From the NCBI RefSeq assembly GCF_014200595.1, contig NZ_JACHCG010000001.1, positions 1,922,001-1,986,000 on the forward strand: a DNA stretch of 64,000 bases. Reading direction: 5' to 3'. Of this stretch, positions 8,092 through 16,444 are shown piece after piece. Origin of the DNA: Pedobacter cryoconitis (lineage in GTDB: Bacteria; Bacteroidota; Bacteroidia; Sphingobacteriales; Sphingobacteriaceae). The notes under the pieces were generated by a model. The model was given only the letters and a program-made list of their open reading frames with translations. It ran no database searches and was not told the DNA's origin. Both the position numbers and the translations under genes were made by a program. Numbering within the stretch: position 1 is the stretch's first letter; the number at the start of each line of letters is the position of its first letter.

Positions 8092-9594
8092 ATGAAAGAA
8101 CCAGTTCATTCAGGAAACACAGACGTTATTCTCATCGGAGCAGGAATTATGAGTGCAACCCTTGCGGTCATGTTAAATGAGCTTGATCCCAATCTCCGGA
8201 TCAAAATCTATGAAGTACTGGATCAGCCTGCACAAGAAAGTTCCAATGCCTGGAACAATGCAGGTACCGGCCATGCTGCACTTTGCGAGCTTAACTATAC
8301 GCCTGAGAAAGAAGACGGAAGTATTGACATCTCTAAAGCACTTGAAGTCAATACAGAATTTGATTTATCACGTCAGTTGTGGTCATATCTGGCCGGGAAA
8401 AACATAATTAAAGACCCACAATCATTTATAAACTCAGTGCCGCATTTTAGTTTTGTGCAGGGAGCTGATAATGTAGAATTCCTTAAAAAGCGCTTTGAAG
8501 CACTTTCTGCCAGCCCATTTTATCATGGGATGGAATTTTCTGATGACAAGCAAATTATCGAAAGCTGGTTACCTATTGTGATGGAAGGCCGTGATCCGCA
8601 GGAAATTGTAGCTGCAACAAAAATGATTACCGGAACAGATGTAGACTATGGTGCATTGACCAATATATTCCTGGACTCCCTTAAAGAAAAATCAAACATT
8701 TCTATTCATTATCACCACCGCGTACAGGATCTTAAACGCGAAGGTTCCGGATGGGAAGCCAAAATCAGAAATGAGGAAACAGGCCATCACCATTTTGTTA
8801 ACGCAAACTTTGTCTTTATCGGTGCTGGTGGCGGATCATTAGCATTACTTCAAAAATCGGAGATTCCAGAGGCCGAAGGGTATGCTGGCTTTCCGGTTAG
8901 CGGGATCTGGTTACGCTGCGACAAGCAGGAAATAGCAGAGCGGCACCATGCAAAAGTTTATGGAAAGGCATCCGTAGGCTCACCGCCGATGTCAGTACCG
9001 CACCTGGACCAGCGGCACGTTGCAGGCAAGACTTCTTTGCTTTTTGGGCCTTATGCGGGCTTCTCTTCCAAGTTTTTAAAACATGGTTCTTACCTGGATT
9101 TATTCAGTTCGATTGATCCGCATAATATTCTTCCTTTGCTTGCAGTAGGCAGAGATAATATGGCATTGACCAAATATCTGATCGGGCAGGTTCTTGAATC
9201 TAAAGAAGAGCGTTTTGCCGCATTACGTGAGTTCTTTCCTGGAGCCAATGAAGAAGACTGGCAGCTGGAAACCGCAGGGCAACGCGTTCAGATTATCAAA
9301 AAAGATCCTGAACATGGAGGAATTCTGGAATTCGGTACAGAACTGGTCGGCTCGTCTGATCAAAGTATAATTGCGATGCTTGGTGCATCACCCGGCGCAT
9401 CTACCGCAGTTTGGATTATGGTCAATGTATTGGAACGTTGCTTTGCCGAAAAGATGAAAAATGAGGGATGGGCTGAAAAATTGAAAGAAATGATCCCTTC
9501 TTACGGACAATCACTAAAAGACAATCCAGCGCTTTGCCTGGATTTAAGAAAGAAAACTGCTGAAACACTTCATCTTCAAAATATAAAATCATGA
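8092..9594 (+). CDS. mqo: Malate:quinone oxidoreductase
   Basis: Membrane-associated FAD enzyme oxidising malate to oxaloacetate and passing electrons to quinone, an alternative to NAD-dependent malate dehydrogenase in the TCA cycle. Residues 12-21 carry the FAD dinucleotide-binding start ILIGAGIMS; the family signature [24 protein letters not shown] follows. Further conserved blocks are [34 protein letters not shown] and [16 protein letters not shown], and GASPGAST near the C terminus. Length of 500 aa is typical. The stop overlaps the start of a cupin gene by 4 nt (ATGA), so the two are translationally coupled. Confidence 0.96.
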   Translation: MKEPVHSGNTDVILIGAGIMSATLAVMLNELDPNLRIKIYEVLDQPAQESSNAWNNAGTGHAALCELNYTPEKEDGSIDISKALEVNTEFDLSRQLWSYLAGKNIIKDPQSFINSVPHFSFVQGADNVEFLKKRFEALSASPFYHGMEFSDDKQIIESWLPIVMEGRDPQEIVAATKMITGTDVDYGALTNIFLDSLKEKSNISIHYHHRVQDLKREGSGWEAKIRNEETGHHHFVNANFVFIGAGGGSLALLQKSEIPEAEGYAGFPVSGIWLRCDKQEIAERHHAKVYGKASVGSPPMSVPHLDQRHVAGKTSLLFGPYAGFSSKFLKHGSYLDLFSSIDPHNILPLLAVGRDNMALTKYLIGQVLESKEERFAALREFFPGANEEDWQLETAGQRVQIIKKDPEHGGILEFGTELVGSSDQSIIAMLGASPGASTAVWIMVNVLERCFAEKMKNEGWAEKLKEMIPSYGQSLKDNPALCLDLRKKTAETLHLQNIKS

Positions 9595-9953
9595 TCAAAG
9601 CCTATTTAATGTATACCGGTGAGGACGGTGACTCTCATTTTACAACCGGCAGTATAGCTGAAGGAGCGCTGGTCAAAGCCGACCACGTTCTTTTTAAGGA
9701 AACTCCTGCTCATTCTACCTTTGACTGGCATAATGATCCCATACCACAGTATGTGATCACGCTGTCGGGCATACTCGAATTTACCATGAAAAATGGTGAG
9801 AGCTTTATTCTTCACCCTGGAGATGTTCTGTTAGCTACTGATGAGACCGGAACAGGACACGAATGGAAGCTCTTGAACGATGAACCCTGGAAACGTATTT
9901 ATGCTGTATTTGAGGAAGGCGCAGACACACATTTTATCCCTGACAAGAGATAA
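9591..9953 (+). CDS. Small single-domain cupin protein
   Basis: 120 residues. The cupin barrel is visible as motif 1, about residues 42-65 ([20 protein letters not shown], with E in LEFTM) and motif 2 near residues 75-95 ([21 protein letters not shown]). Metal-ligand-type residues His and Glu/Gln are partly conserved, so it could bind a metal or be non-catalytic. The start overlaps the mqo stop by 4 nt, so it is made together with Mqo. No substrate can be named; its coupling to mqo is the only functional clue. Confidence 0.8.
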   Translation: MIKAYLMYTGEDGDSHFTTGSIAEGALVKADHVLFKETPAHSTFDWHNDPIPQYVITLSGILEFTMKNGESFILHPGDVLLATDETGTGHEWKLLNDEPWKRIYAVFEEGADTHFIPDKR

Positions 9954-9978
9954 TTTTATTTGTACCTTTATTCATCAA

Positions 9979-10250
9979 ATGGAATTAACCGGAAATAAAG
10001 TAAAACTCAGGCGCTTAACTATCAATGATAAAGATGGATTAATTCAAGCAGCCAGCGATGGTGAACTGTGGAATTTACCTTATACCTCAGATTAGGTGCT
10101 AAAGAGGAGGGAGTTATCCGATACGAACGGATCATGCCCGATGGCAGAAAGAGAAATTCTGTGCGGTATAGTATCATCGAAGAAGAATGGCCTGAGGTGA
10201 AGCAATTATTGGTAGAGAAAATGCAAAAAATCGGGAATATAAATATATAG
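9979..10250 (+). pseudogene. GNAT N-acetyltransferase with its central part deleted
   Basis: The 5' piece (ATG 9979 to about 10083) encodes MELTGNKVKLRRLTINDKDG and DGELWNLPYT, the normal beginning of a RimJ/RimL-like GNAT protein. The 3' piece, in another frame from about 10085, encodes LRLGAKEEGVIRYERIMPDG, RNSVRYSIIEEEWPEVK and ends at 10250, the normal family C terminus. Roughly 100 residues holding the acetyl-CoA binding motif are missing, and the join shifts frame, so the first part stops at 10095. Both ends are well preserved, suggesting a recent internal deletion. Confidence 0.75.
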
Positions 10251-10254
10251 ATCA

Positions 10255-11298
10255 TCAAATACCTGCGCCACTTAATTTATATAAGTTAGACCGTTTAATT
10301 GCTATTTGATACTCTTTAAATACGTTGCTGAATTCTTCAGTGGACTCATAGTTGCTAAATTCATATTCCTCATTTAATCCTGTGTGGGTTGATAATGTAA
10401 TTTCACCATATCTGACTATTGGAATCTGATAGTTTCCATTAAACCTTTTATCTGGCGTCCCGTTTTTATTGACCCTGGCCCATGTCTTGTCAATTATTTT
10501 TGAGTCGGCGGGAACAGCATCTGTTTCTGTAAAACGTACAGCACGTTGTTGTAAATTGATTTCATCAATGCCTATAATTGCAAAGTCAGCCTGGTTAGCA
10601 TACATGATTATAAAACTTGGGTAGCAATACAAATCAGCCCCATTTGCATTTTGGAAATAAAGTGCTTCAAAATTTGATCTCAGGCCGGGAATTGAGCTGA
10701 ACGAGAACTTTACCTCCTGCTTATTGACAATAGTGCTTGCTGAGGAACGCGAAATCACCCTGTCCTGAAAATGTGCGCTTGTGATATCCCAGATTTTATG
10801 ACTGGTTGCTAATTTCTTAAAGGCGTTAACCAATTTGTCATACTTTTCTTTGATTTCTGAGTCAAAATCAATCTCCAAATTGACGTAACAATCCTCAATT
10901 GCTGCCTTTGTCTGACTAATTGCTTCTTTTTGCATTTCAATATCAGCCGTTAAATTTTCAGAGATACGTTTAATGAGCAACCCATAAAGAAATATATAGC
11001 TGAACATACGCTTTAATTTTGAAGTTCCCAGAGTTGTCTGGATGTTTAATAAATCACTCTCTAACTCTTTTCTCTGTTGGTATGCCAGAACAATCGCTTC
11101 TTTTACACCTTTCATATTCTGGCTTGTTATTTTATGGATATCTGCACTAAAGATGTTGTCAGCAGGGGCGGGAGGCGTATAGGAGTCAGGAAGTATAATT
11201 GCTCCTTCAATATCGATTGAGGTTGATATACCACTTTTGCTTAAGTTTAAATGTACTCCAGGGATGATTTTTATTCGTTTGTGGAAACTCCAGGCCAT
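10255..11298 (-). CDS. DUF4236 domain-containing protein
   Basis: 347 residues. The first ~45 residues (MAWSFHKRIKIIPGVHLNLS, then KSGISTSI) are the DUF4236 signature, a short module found at the N terminus of many bacterial proteins of unknown role. The rest is a helical region with charged stretches (residues about 70-190, probable coiled-coil propensity) and a mixed C-terminal domain (ALYFQNANGADLYCYPSFII, FAIIGIDEINLQQRAVRF). No signal peptide or membrane helix. Stands alone, ending 4 bp from the GNAT remnant on the other strand. Confidence 0.8.
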   Translation of the reverse strand: MAWSFHKRIKIIPGVHLNLSKSGISTSIDIEGAIILPDSYTPPAPADNIFSADIHKITSQNMKGVKEAIVLAYQQRKELESDLLNIQTTLGTSKLKRMFSYIFLYGLLIKRISENLTADIEMQKEAISQTKAAIEDCYVNLEIDFDSEIKEKYDKLVNAFKKLATSHKIWDITSAHFQDRVISRSSASTIVNKQEVKFSFSSIPGLRSNFEALYFQNANGADLYCYPSFIIMYANQADFAIIGIDEINLQQRAVRFTETDAVPADSKIIDKTWARVNKNGTPDKRFNGNYQIPIVRYGEITLSTHTGLNEEYEFSNYESTEEFSNVFKEYQIAIKRSNLYKLSGAGI

Positions 11299-11607
11299 TT
11301 TTTTCAGAATTACAGGTTGATTTTTTCTTCAAAAATAGAGGGTGACAATGTGACTTTTTTACGGAAAACCATAAAATGAAGTACTATTTTTCAAATACTT
11401 TTGCGGCTGTTTAAATGTGTGTTTTGTTTTAAAATACGGGGTATTGTGCATGAAATTTGCACGATACCCATGTGTTTCGATGATTGGTATCGTTACTTCT
11501 TACCTTATTGTATCGAATGGCATAAACTTCCTGGTGCCTAATCCATAAGATTTTTAAAAGCTGTCTAAAAACAAAAAAACGTAATCAAAAACATTAGCTT
11601 TGCCCGC
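11299..11607. other. 309-bp intergenic region with nested hairpins and a -7 element
   Basis: No gene seen. It holds two overlapping inverted repeats at 11439-11492 (separate entry) and, at 11595-11602, TAGCTTTG (TAnnTTTG) ending 5 nt before ATG 11608. No clear -33 element lies at the usual distance. On the minus strand TATTTTTG (around 11327-11334) may be the -7 element of the DUF4236 gene. Confidence 0.6.
11439..11492. repeat. Two mutually exclusive hairpins
   Basis: Hairpin A pairs 11439-11450 with 11458-11469: 12 bp with one T-G wobble, 7-nt loop. Hairpin B would pair CGATACC (11462-11468) with GGTATCG (11486-11492), 17-nt loop. They share 11462-11468, so only one can form at a time. A role as attenuator, protein site or mobile-element scar cannot be told from sequence. 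Confidence 0.55.
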
Positions 11608-12036
11608 ATGCAAGCCACCGAACTAAGAATAGGAAATTACGTGAAGACTTTATCTGGCAATGACCCGATAAAAGTAATGTCTATCTATCCTGAAGGTATT
11701 AACAGCCATACCGATGTTAACGCCGAAATCATGACCGGCCTGGTATTTGATCAAAGTGGATTTATACCGGGTAGAGTAGAAGAAATTTTTCCTGTTCCGA
11801 TCACTGAAGACTGGCTCGTTAACAAATTTGGTTTTAAAAATAATGGTCAGGGCTACTACCAGCATCATGAATTTAATTTCTTCTTATATCATATCGTGGA
11901 AGATGAATATTTCGACTGTTATAAACAAGTGCCCGCAAACGATGAAACAGGAGATTTTAAAACACTGCAACACGTTCATAAATTACAGAACCTGTTTTTT
12001 GAATTGTTTGAAGAAGAGTTAACCCTTAAAGATTAA
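11608..12036 (+). CDS. Hypothetical protein of a phage/mobile-element-associated Bacteroidota family
   Basis: 142 residues. The N-terminal LRIGNYVKTLSG, a central FPVPITEDWLVNKFGFKNN and a C-terminal VHKLQNLFFELFEEELTLKD match a small-protein type often seen in Bacteroidota prophages and mobile regions (pattern: L-R-I-G-N, P-I-T-E-E-W-L-x-x-F-G-F, H-x-L-Q-N-L-x-F). Role unknown. No other phage gene is nearby, so it is probably a domesticated or stray copy. A -7 element ends 5 nt before the ATG. Its stop overlaps the stop of the convergent gene by 3 nt in a palindromic TTAA. Confidence 0.65.
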   Translation: MQATELRIGNYVKTLSGNDPIKVMSIYPEGINSHTDVNAEIMTGLVFDQSGFIPGRVEEIFPVPITEDWLVNKFGFKNNGQGYYQHHEFNFFLYHIVEDEYFDCYKQVPANDETGDFKTLQHVHKLQNLFFELFEEELTLKD

Positions 12037-14252
12037 TTAATTCCTGATTTCCAAATAATACTGACCCGCTGATTCCCTGACAGGAGATATTCAAGATGCC
12101 CCTTTGGGGTTAGCTTTCCTTTTAAAGGCTTTGTTTTCCCATTTATGGTCACCGTAAAATCCGGCAGGCTGGAAGCATCGCCCTTAATCATCATCATCCG
12201 GCAAGATAACCGCTCATCTCCAAGGGTAGAAAAATGTATATTCTTTCCTTTGATGGCTTTAAAACCGGCTGTCGGATAGTCTACATAGATTAAAAAAGAT
12301 TCATCCGGCACCCGGAGATAATGTCTTGGTAAAATACCAAATGCATTTCCTGCGCCGTAAACCTCCTGACCAACCGAACCTGACTTTTGCCAGCCATCCT
12401 GCAAGTCTTCTAATGCAATCCACAGCTTAGTATCAACTTCCCCGATTTTCGGTTTTTCCTCCAGCATTTCTTCAGGTAACATACCAGGATAATAATAAAC
12501 CGCCCGGTCAACCAGGTAGCGGATATATTCGGCGATTAACAATTTTACCGAAGGAAGGATTTCAACACCTTCAGCATGTTTCAGATAATCATGTAAAGCA
12601 CAGAATACTTCCTGCTCTTCATAAACAGCAGTATATGGTGCATCGTTAAGTGGAAATAACGCGAAGAATTTCGGGAAGTTTCTGCCATAACCATAATTAC
12701 AATCCCAGATTTGTGTATTCCGGAAGATCCCTGCCAGACACTGGTAACTAAGATCCAGATAAAGCTCATTTTGAGTAATCTTGTAAAGCCGGAGTAACGC
12801 ACCAGAGGCAAATGCAGTATTATTTGCCTGATAAAATACTTCGAGCCCATAATCCTGCAATGTTTTTGCAGCCTTTTCTGCCTCATTTAAAAAGCGTTTT
12901 TCTTTAGTTAACTCCCACGCCTGAAGCATAACATGTGCATAAATCCCGGCCACATCTTTTTCGCCCCCTTTACCTTCAGCAGTCTCTGCTTTAAGTACTT
13001 CAAGAGTGTCCATCTTATAAAAAACAGGCCATTGATAGTTGAAATGATGCGCTACTTTTATCGCGAAATCCAGAGAATCCAGAAAAAGCTTTTCTGCAAC
13101 CTGATCGCCTTTCAAAGCAAGCCGCGATAAATTAAGTAAAGGATGGTGTAAATACCATGAATCCATAACACCCGGTTTTTTCTGTTCTTCTTCCCCTTCA
13201 AGTTTTTCTTCTGCGGCAGGCAACCAGCGCATAATTGAACCGATTTTCCGATCATAAAACGCAGGTAAGCCATCTTTAATAGTTTTCATGACCCTCAGTT
13301 CCGTTTTACTCCATTCCACATAATCCAGAAGTGGCAGCAGTACTGCTAGTTGTACCATGATCTCTGGTGGGGTATTGTAGTCACTTACGTAAGCATTGAA
13401 ATATTTATGGCCCGCTACCTGGCTCCAGCATCCGGGACTCTCTATCAAGTCTTTTAAACCCTTATCCAGAACGTCGGGCCAATGCTGATACCTGGTTTCT
13501 GGTCTTGGAAGCAACAGGTAAATCCTTGCCAGCAGATTGAGAAATTGTCTGGCGATCATAAATTCCTCCCCGGAAACCCCCTCCTCAAAAGCCACAAATG
13601 CATCTGAAATAACGACTTCTTTTCCTGCTTTTAAAGGTTTCTCTATTGCCGAAGGAAGTGCAAAACCCATTTCTGGCCAGCTGCCGCCAACAACATCTGC
13701 ACAGGAGGTTTGTGTTTGCTGACAATAATCTGCCAGTGCGGTCAGATTTTGAAGGTAAAGCATGGTTGCCGAACTCGGTCTGGTTTCAGTCAGATAAATT
13801 AATCCTGTCCGGGTACCTTCCTGACTCACATGTATCTTTCCTGCTGTATTTTCAGGGTTGCCCTTTTTACCGGTAAACAGAATATCTCTTGGCCAGAATG
13901 GAACAAAAAGATCCTTTGCTGGCGTCAGGGTTGTCGTGTAGCGCAATACAGGAACTGCTGATTGCTCATCTATTATAATAGTTAACTGCTGCGTTCCGCT
14001 ATAACTATTGAGCTTAAATTGGATGCTCTGGCTACTTTCTGTTCCCTTTTTTACTGTGAGGAACCCTTCAGGGCTAAAGGCTGCCCGAAAAGCAACCTTT
14101 CCGCCATTTGGCATTTCTGTTACAATCCAGATGGAGTCTTTACGCTGATAAACTTTAAATTCAAAACTACCGGCAGATTTAACATAAAGTGCTGACTGGT
14201 TATTCTGTAACTCAGCACATGCAGCCAGTGCCCAGGGAGATAGTCCGTTCAT
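12033..14252 (-). CDS. Large uncharacterised protein, probable alpha/alpha-toroid carbohydrate-active type
   Basis: 739 residues, no signal peptide or membrane helix. I do not recognise a named family. The first ~170 residues are beta-rich (SFEFKVYQRKDSIWIVTEMP, VLRYTTTLTPA, FVPFWPRDI). Residues about 220-620 are alpha-helical with repeated hairpins and aromatic motifs (CWSQVAGHKYFNAYVSDYNT, DSWYLHHPLLNLSRLAL, VAGIYAHVMLQAWELT, ASGALLRLYKITQ), the look of a six-hairpin glycosidase or lyase barrel. The last ~100 residues are beta-rich again, like a C-terminal sandwich. This order fits a polysaccharide lyase or glycosidase, but catalytic residues cannot be assigned. Divergent from the EamA-GH130 pair across 146 bp. 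Confidence 0.6.
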   Translation of the reverse strand: MNGLSPWALAACAELQNNQSALYVKSAGSFEFKVYQRKDSIWIVTEMPNGGKVAFRAAFSPEGFLTVKKGTESSQSIQFKLNSYSGTQQLTIIIDEQSAVPVLRYTTTLTPAKDLFVPFWPRDILFTGKKGNPENTAGKIHVSQEGTRTGLIYLTETRPSSATMLYLQNLTALADYCQQTQTSCADVVGGSWPEMGFALPSAIEKPLKAGKEVVISDAFVAFEEGVSGEEFMIARQFLNLLARIYLLLPRPETRYQHWPDVLDKGLKDLIESPGCWSQVAGHKYFNAYVSDYNTPPEIMVQLAVLLPLLDYVEWSKTELRVMKTIKDGLPAFYDRKIGSIMRWLPAAEEKLEGEEEQKKPGVMDSWYLHHPLLNLSRLALKGDQVAEKLFLDSLDFAIKVAHHFNYQWPVFYKMDTLEVLKAETAEGKGGEKDVAGIYAHVMLQAWELTKEKRFLNEAEKAAKTLQDYGLEVFYQANNTAFASGALLRLYKITQNELYLDLSYQCLAGIFRNTQIWDCNYGYGRNFPKFFALFPLNDAPYTAVYEEQEVFCALHDYLKHAEGVEILPSVKLLIAEYIRYLVDRAVYYYPGMLPEEMLEEKPKIGEVDTKLWIALEDLQDGWQKSGSVGQEVYGAGNAFGILPRHYLRVPDESFLIYVDYPTAGFKAIKGKNIHFSTLGDERLSCRMMMIKGDASSLPDFTVTINGKTKPLKGKLTPKGHLEYLLSGNQRVSIIWKSGIN

Positions 14253-14398
14253 AATCAGGTCTGTTTAATTTTGATGAGGACTCAACAGTAAGACGAGTGC
14301 ATTGTTTTAAATAGATTGATTTAAAATTATTTAAACAATCCTGAGATATAACCTGTTAATTATTCATCATTGTTACCAATCAATCCGAATAATTCTGA

Positions 14399-15301
14399 AT
14401 GAAAAATAAACAAACTTCTTCCATATTATGGCTGATTTTTATCATGTTGGTATGGGGGAGTACCTATGCAGTGACTAAGTCCGTGGTCCATGTGTTACCG
14501 CCTGGTTGCTTTGCTTTTGTACGCTTTATAATTGCTTTACTATGTCTTTTACCAGTTTATCTCTCAGATCGTAAAGCTATAGCCGCCCAGCAATTTAAAA
14601 AAAATGATTACTGGTGGCTTTTTCTGATGGGAATAACAGGGATTTCAGGTTATTATGTTTTTTTTAATTACTCATTGATGTATACTTCAGCCTCCAGCGG
14701 GGCTTTAATCCAGGGTTTTATTCCAGTCTGTATTGCCCTGTCCGGAATTCTTTTTCTGAAGGAGCACTTATCCGGATTGCAGATTACAGGTATCTGTTTG
14801 TCTTTTATTGGGGTGGTTCTCGTTGGTTTGATTGCCGCAGAAGATAAAGGGGAAAAGAGCAATTTAATAGGTAACCTGTTGATGATTGCCGCTGTGTTAT
14901 GCTGGACAACTTATACCTTAATTTCCCGTAAACTTAACCATTTAAAGCCGATTATAATTACCTTTTGGAGTGGTTGTATAGGTACTGCTCTGCTGTTCCC
15001 ACTGTCAATATATGAATTCAGTCAATTCACTCAGCCAGTCCATATCAGTCTCAATGGATGGATGGCTTTAATTTATCTTGGAGCAATTTCCTCTGCCTTT
15101 TGTTATTTGATGTATAATAAAGCATTGGAGAAATTACCTGCTGCAATGGTAGGAAATTTTCTTAACCTGGATATTATGATTGGAGTACTGATCGCTATAT
15201 TGTTTTTACAAGAGCAGCTCAGTATTATTCAGCTGGCCGGCGGTGTTTTTATCCTTTCAGGATTAGTATTAAGTTCACAAAAAAACAATAAACTGCAATG
15301 A
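14399..15301 (+). CDS. EamA/DMT-family transporter
   Basis: 300 residues, about ten membrane helices in two EamA repeats (roughly 10-140 and 155-292). Landmarks: WLIFIMLVWGSTYAVTKSVV at the start, SSGALIQGFIPVCIALSG in the first repeat and YLGAISSAFCYLMYNKALEK in the second. Substrate unknown; the family exports small metabolites. It overlaps the GH130 gene by 4 nt (ATGA), so the two form a coupled operon. That pairing hints at export or uptake of a compound related to the GH130 product, which is only an inference. Confidence 0.87.
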   Translation: MKNKQTSSILWLIFIMLVWGSTYAVTKSVVHVLPPGCFAFVRFIIALLCLLPVYLSDRKAIAAQQFKKNDYWWLFLMGITGISGYYVFFNYSLMYTSASSGALIQGFIPVCIALSGILFLKEHLSGLQITGICLSFIGVVLVGLIAAEDKGEKSNLIGNLLMIAAVLCWTTYTLISRKLNHLKPIIITFWSGCIGTALLFPLSIYEFSQFTQPVHISLNGWMALIYLGAISSAFCYLMYNKALEKLPAAMVGNFLNLDIMIGVLIAILFLQEQLSIIQLAGGVFILSGLVLSSQKNNKLQ

Positions 15302-16365
15302 AAGATCTTGCCAAACGATTTCCTGAAAACCCATTACTGATGCCCAAAGATATTAAGCCCAGCGCCCAGGGGCTTCAGGTCATTTGTTTACTTAATCCGG
15401 GGGTATTTATTTTCGGAGGCAAAACATGGCTGCTGGTCAGGGTAGCAGAAAGTATAAAACAAGTTGAAGGCTGGGCTTTCATTCCTGTACTCAACGATGA
15501 AGGCCATCTGGAAATTATGGAGGTCCCTTTAAACGACCCGGATCTGATTGCTACAGATGCAAGGATCTTTAATTACAAGGGATTAGATTACCTGACTACA
15601 GTTTCTCATTTACGATTGCTGAGCAGCCTGGATGGAATAAACTTTTCCGAAGAAGTAAACTACCCCGGCCTGTTTGGAAAAGGCAAACTTGAACGTTATG
15701 GTATTGAAGATTGCAGAGTTTCACTGATAGAGGGACTTTATCATCTTACCTATACCGCAGTTTCCGAAAATGGCGTTGGGGTGGGGCTGCAAACCACCAC
15801 AGACTGGCAACACTTTGAGCGTAAGGGGATGATCTTACCACCGCACAATAAAGACGCAGCAATTTTTGAAGAAAAAATCGATGGCATGTTTTACGCATTG
15901 CACAGACCAAGCAGTAAAGATATCGGTGGTAATTACATCTGGCTTGCAGAATCTCCTGACGGACTGCATTGGGGAAATCATAAATGTATTTTGAAAACCC
16001 GTCCTGGAATGTGGGACAGCGCAAGAGTTGGCGGTGGCGCATCACCAATTAAAACTGAACAAGGCTGGCTGGAAATTTATCACGGTGCTACTGCTGAACA
16101 TCAGTATTGTCTGGGTGCATTTTTAATGGACCTGCAAGATCCGTCAATTGTTCTTGCCAGAAGTATTGAGCCTATTATGGTACCATTGGAAAGTTATGAA
16201 CTCAGCGGCTTTTTTGGTTTTGTTGTTTTCACCAATGGCCATATAGTCCACGGAGATCAGCTGACTATTTATTACGGTGCTGCTGATGAATTTGTATGCG
16301 GAGCTAATTTCTCTATCCAGGAGATTTTGCAGTCTTTAAAATGGAATACCTCCGGATCGCAATAA
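15298..16365 (+). CDS. Glycoside hydrolase family 130 protein (beta-mannoside phosphorylase-like)
   Basis: A five-bladed beta-propeller enzyme. The family phosphorolyses or hydrolyses beta-linked mannosides. Visible landmarks: the general-acid block YGIEDCRVS with Asp138, LTYTAVSENGVGVGLQTTTD, NKDAAIFEEKIDGMFYALHR, and a late WDSARVGGGASPI block followed by WLEIYHGA. Many phosphorylases have E-D-P-R where this has E-D-C-R, so the exact reaction (phosphorylase or hydrolase) is uncertain. No signal peptide, so cytoplasmic. Translationally coupled to the upstream EamA transporter. Confidence 0.88.
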   Translation: MKDLAKRFPENPLLMPKDIKPSAQGLQVICLLNPGVFIFGGKTWLLVRVAESIKQVEGWAFIPVLNDEGHLEIMEVPLNDPDLIATDARIFNYKGLDYLTTVSHLRLLSSLDGINFSEEVNYPGLFGKGKLERYGIEDCRVSLIEGLYHLTYTAVSENGVGVGLQTTTDWQHFERKGMILPPHNKDAAIFEEKIDGMFYALHRPSSKDIGGNYIWLAESPDGLHWGNHKCILKTRPGMWDSARVGGGASPIKTEQGWLEIYHGATAEHQYCLGAFLMDLQDPSIVLARSIEPIMVPLESYELSGFFGFVVFTNGHIVHGDQLTIYYGAADEFVCGANFSIQEILQSLKWNTSGSQ

Positions 16366-16397
16366 ATAATTATAGCTGATTATTTTGTTCATCTTTC

Positions 16398-16429
16398 TTG
16401 GTGAAATACGTTAACAATGATTAGTTTTG
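16398..16429 (+). promoter_or_regulatory. Promoter of the first PAS histidine kinase gene
   Basis: TTG at 16398-16400, a 21-bp spacer, and TAGTTTTG at 16422-16429, matching the Bacteroidota consensus. The -7 element ends 15 nt before the ATG. Confidence 0.55.
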
Positions 16430-16444
16430 TTGTATTAACTATAT

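Noticed and set aside
11608..12036. Possible prophage starting at the phage-type small protein.
   Set aside because: No integrase, capsid, terminase or repressor gene nearby; only one stray gene.
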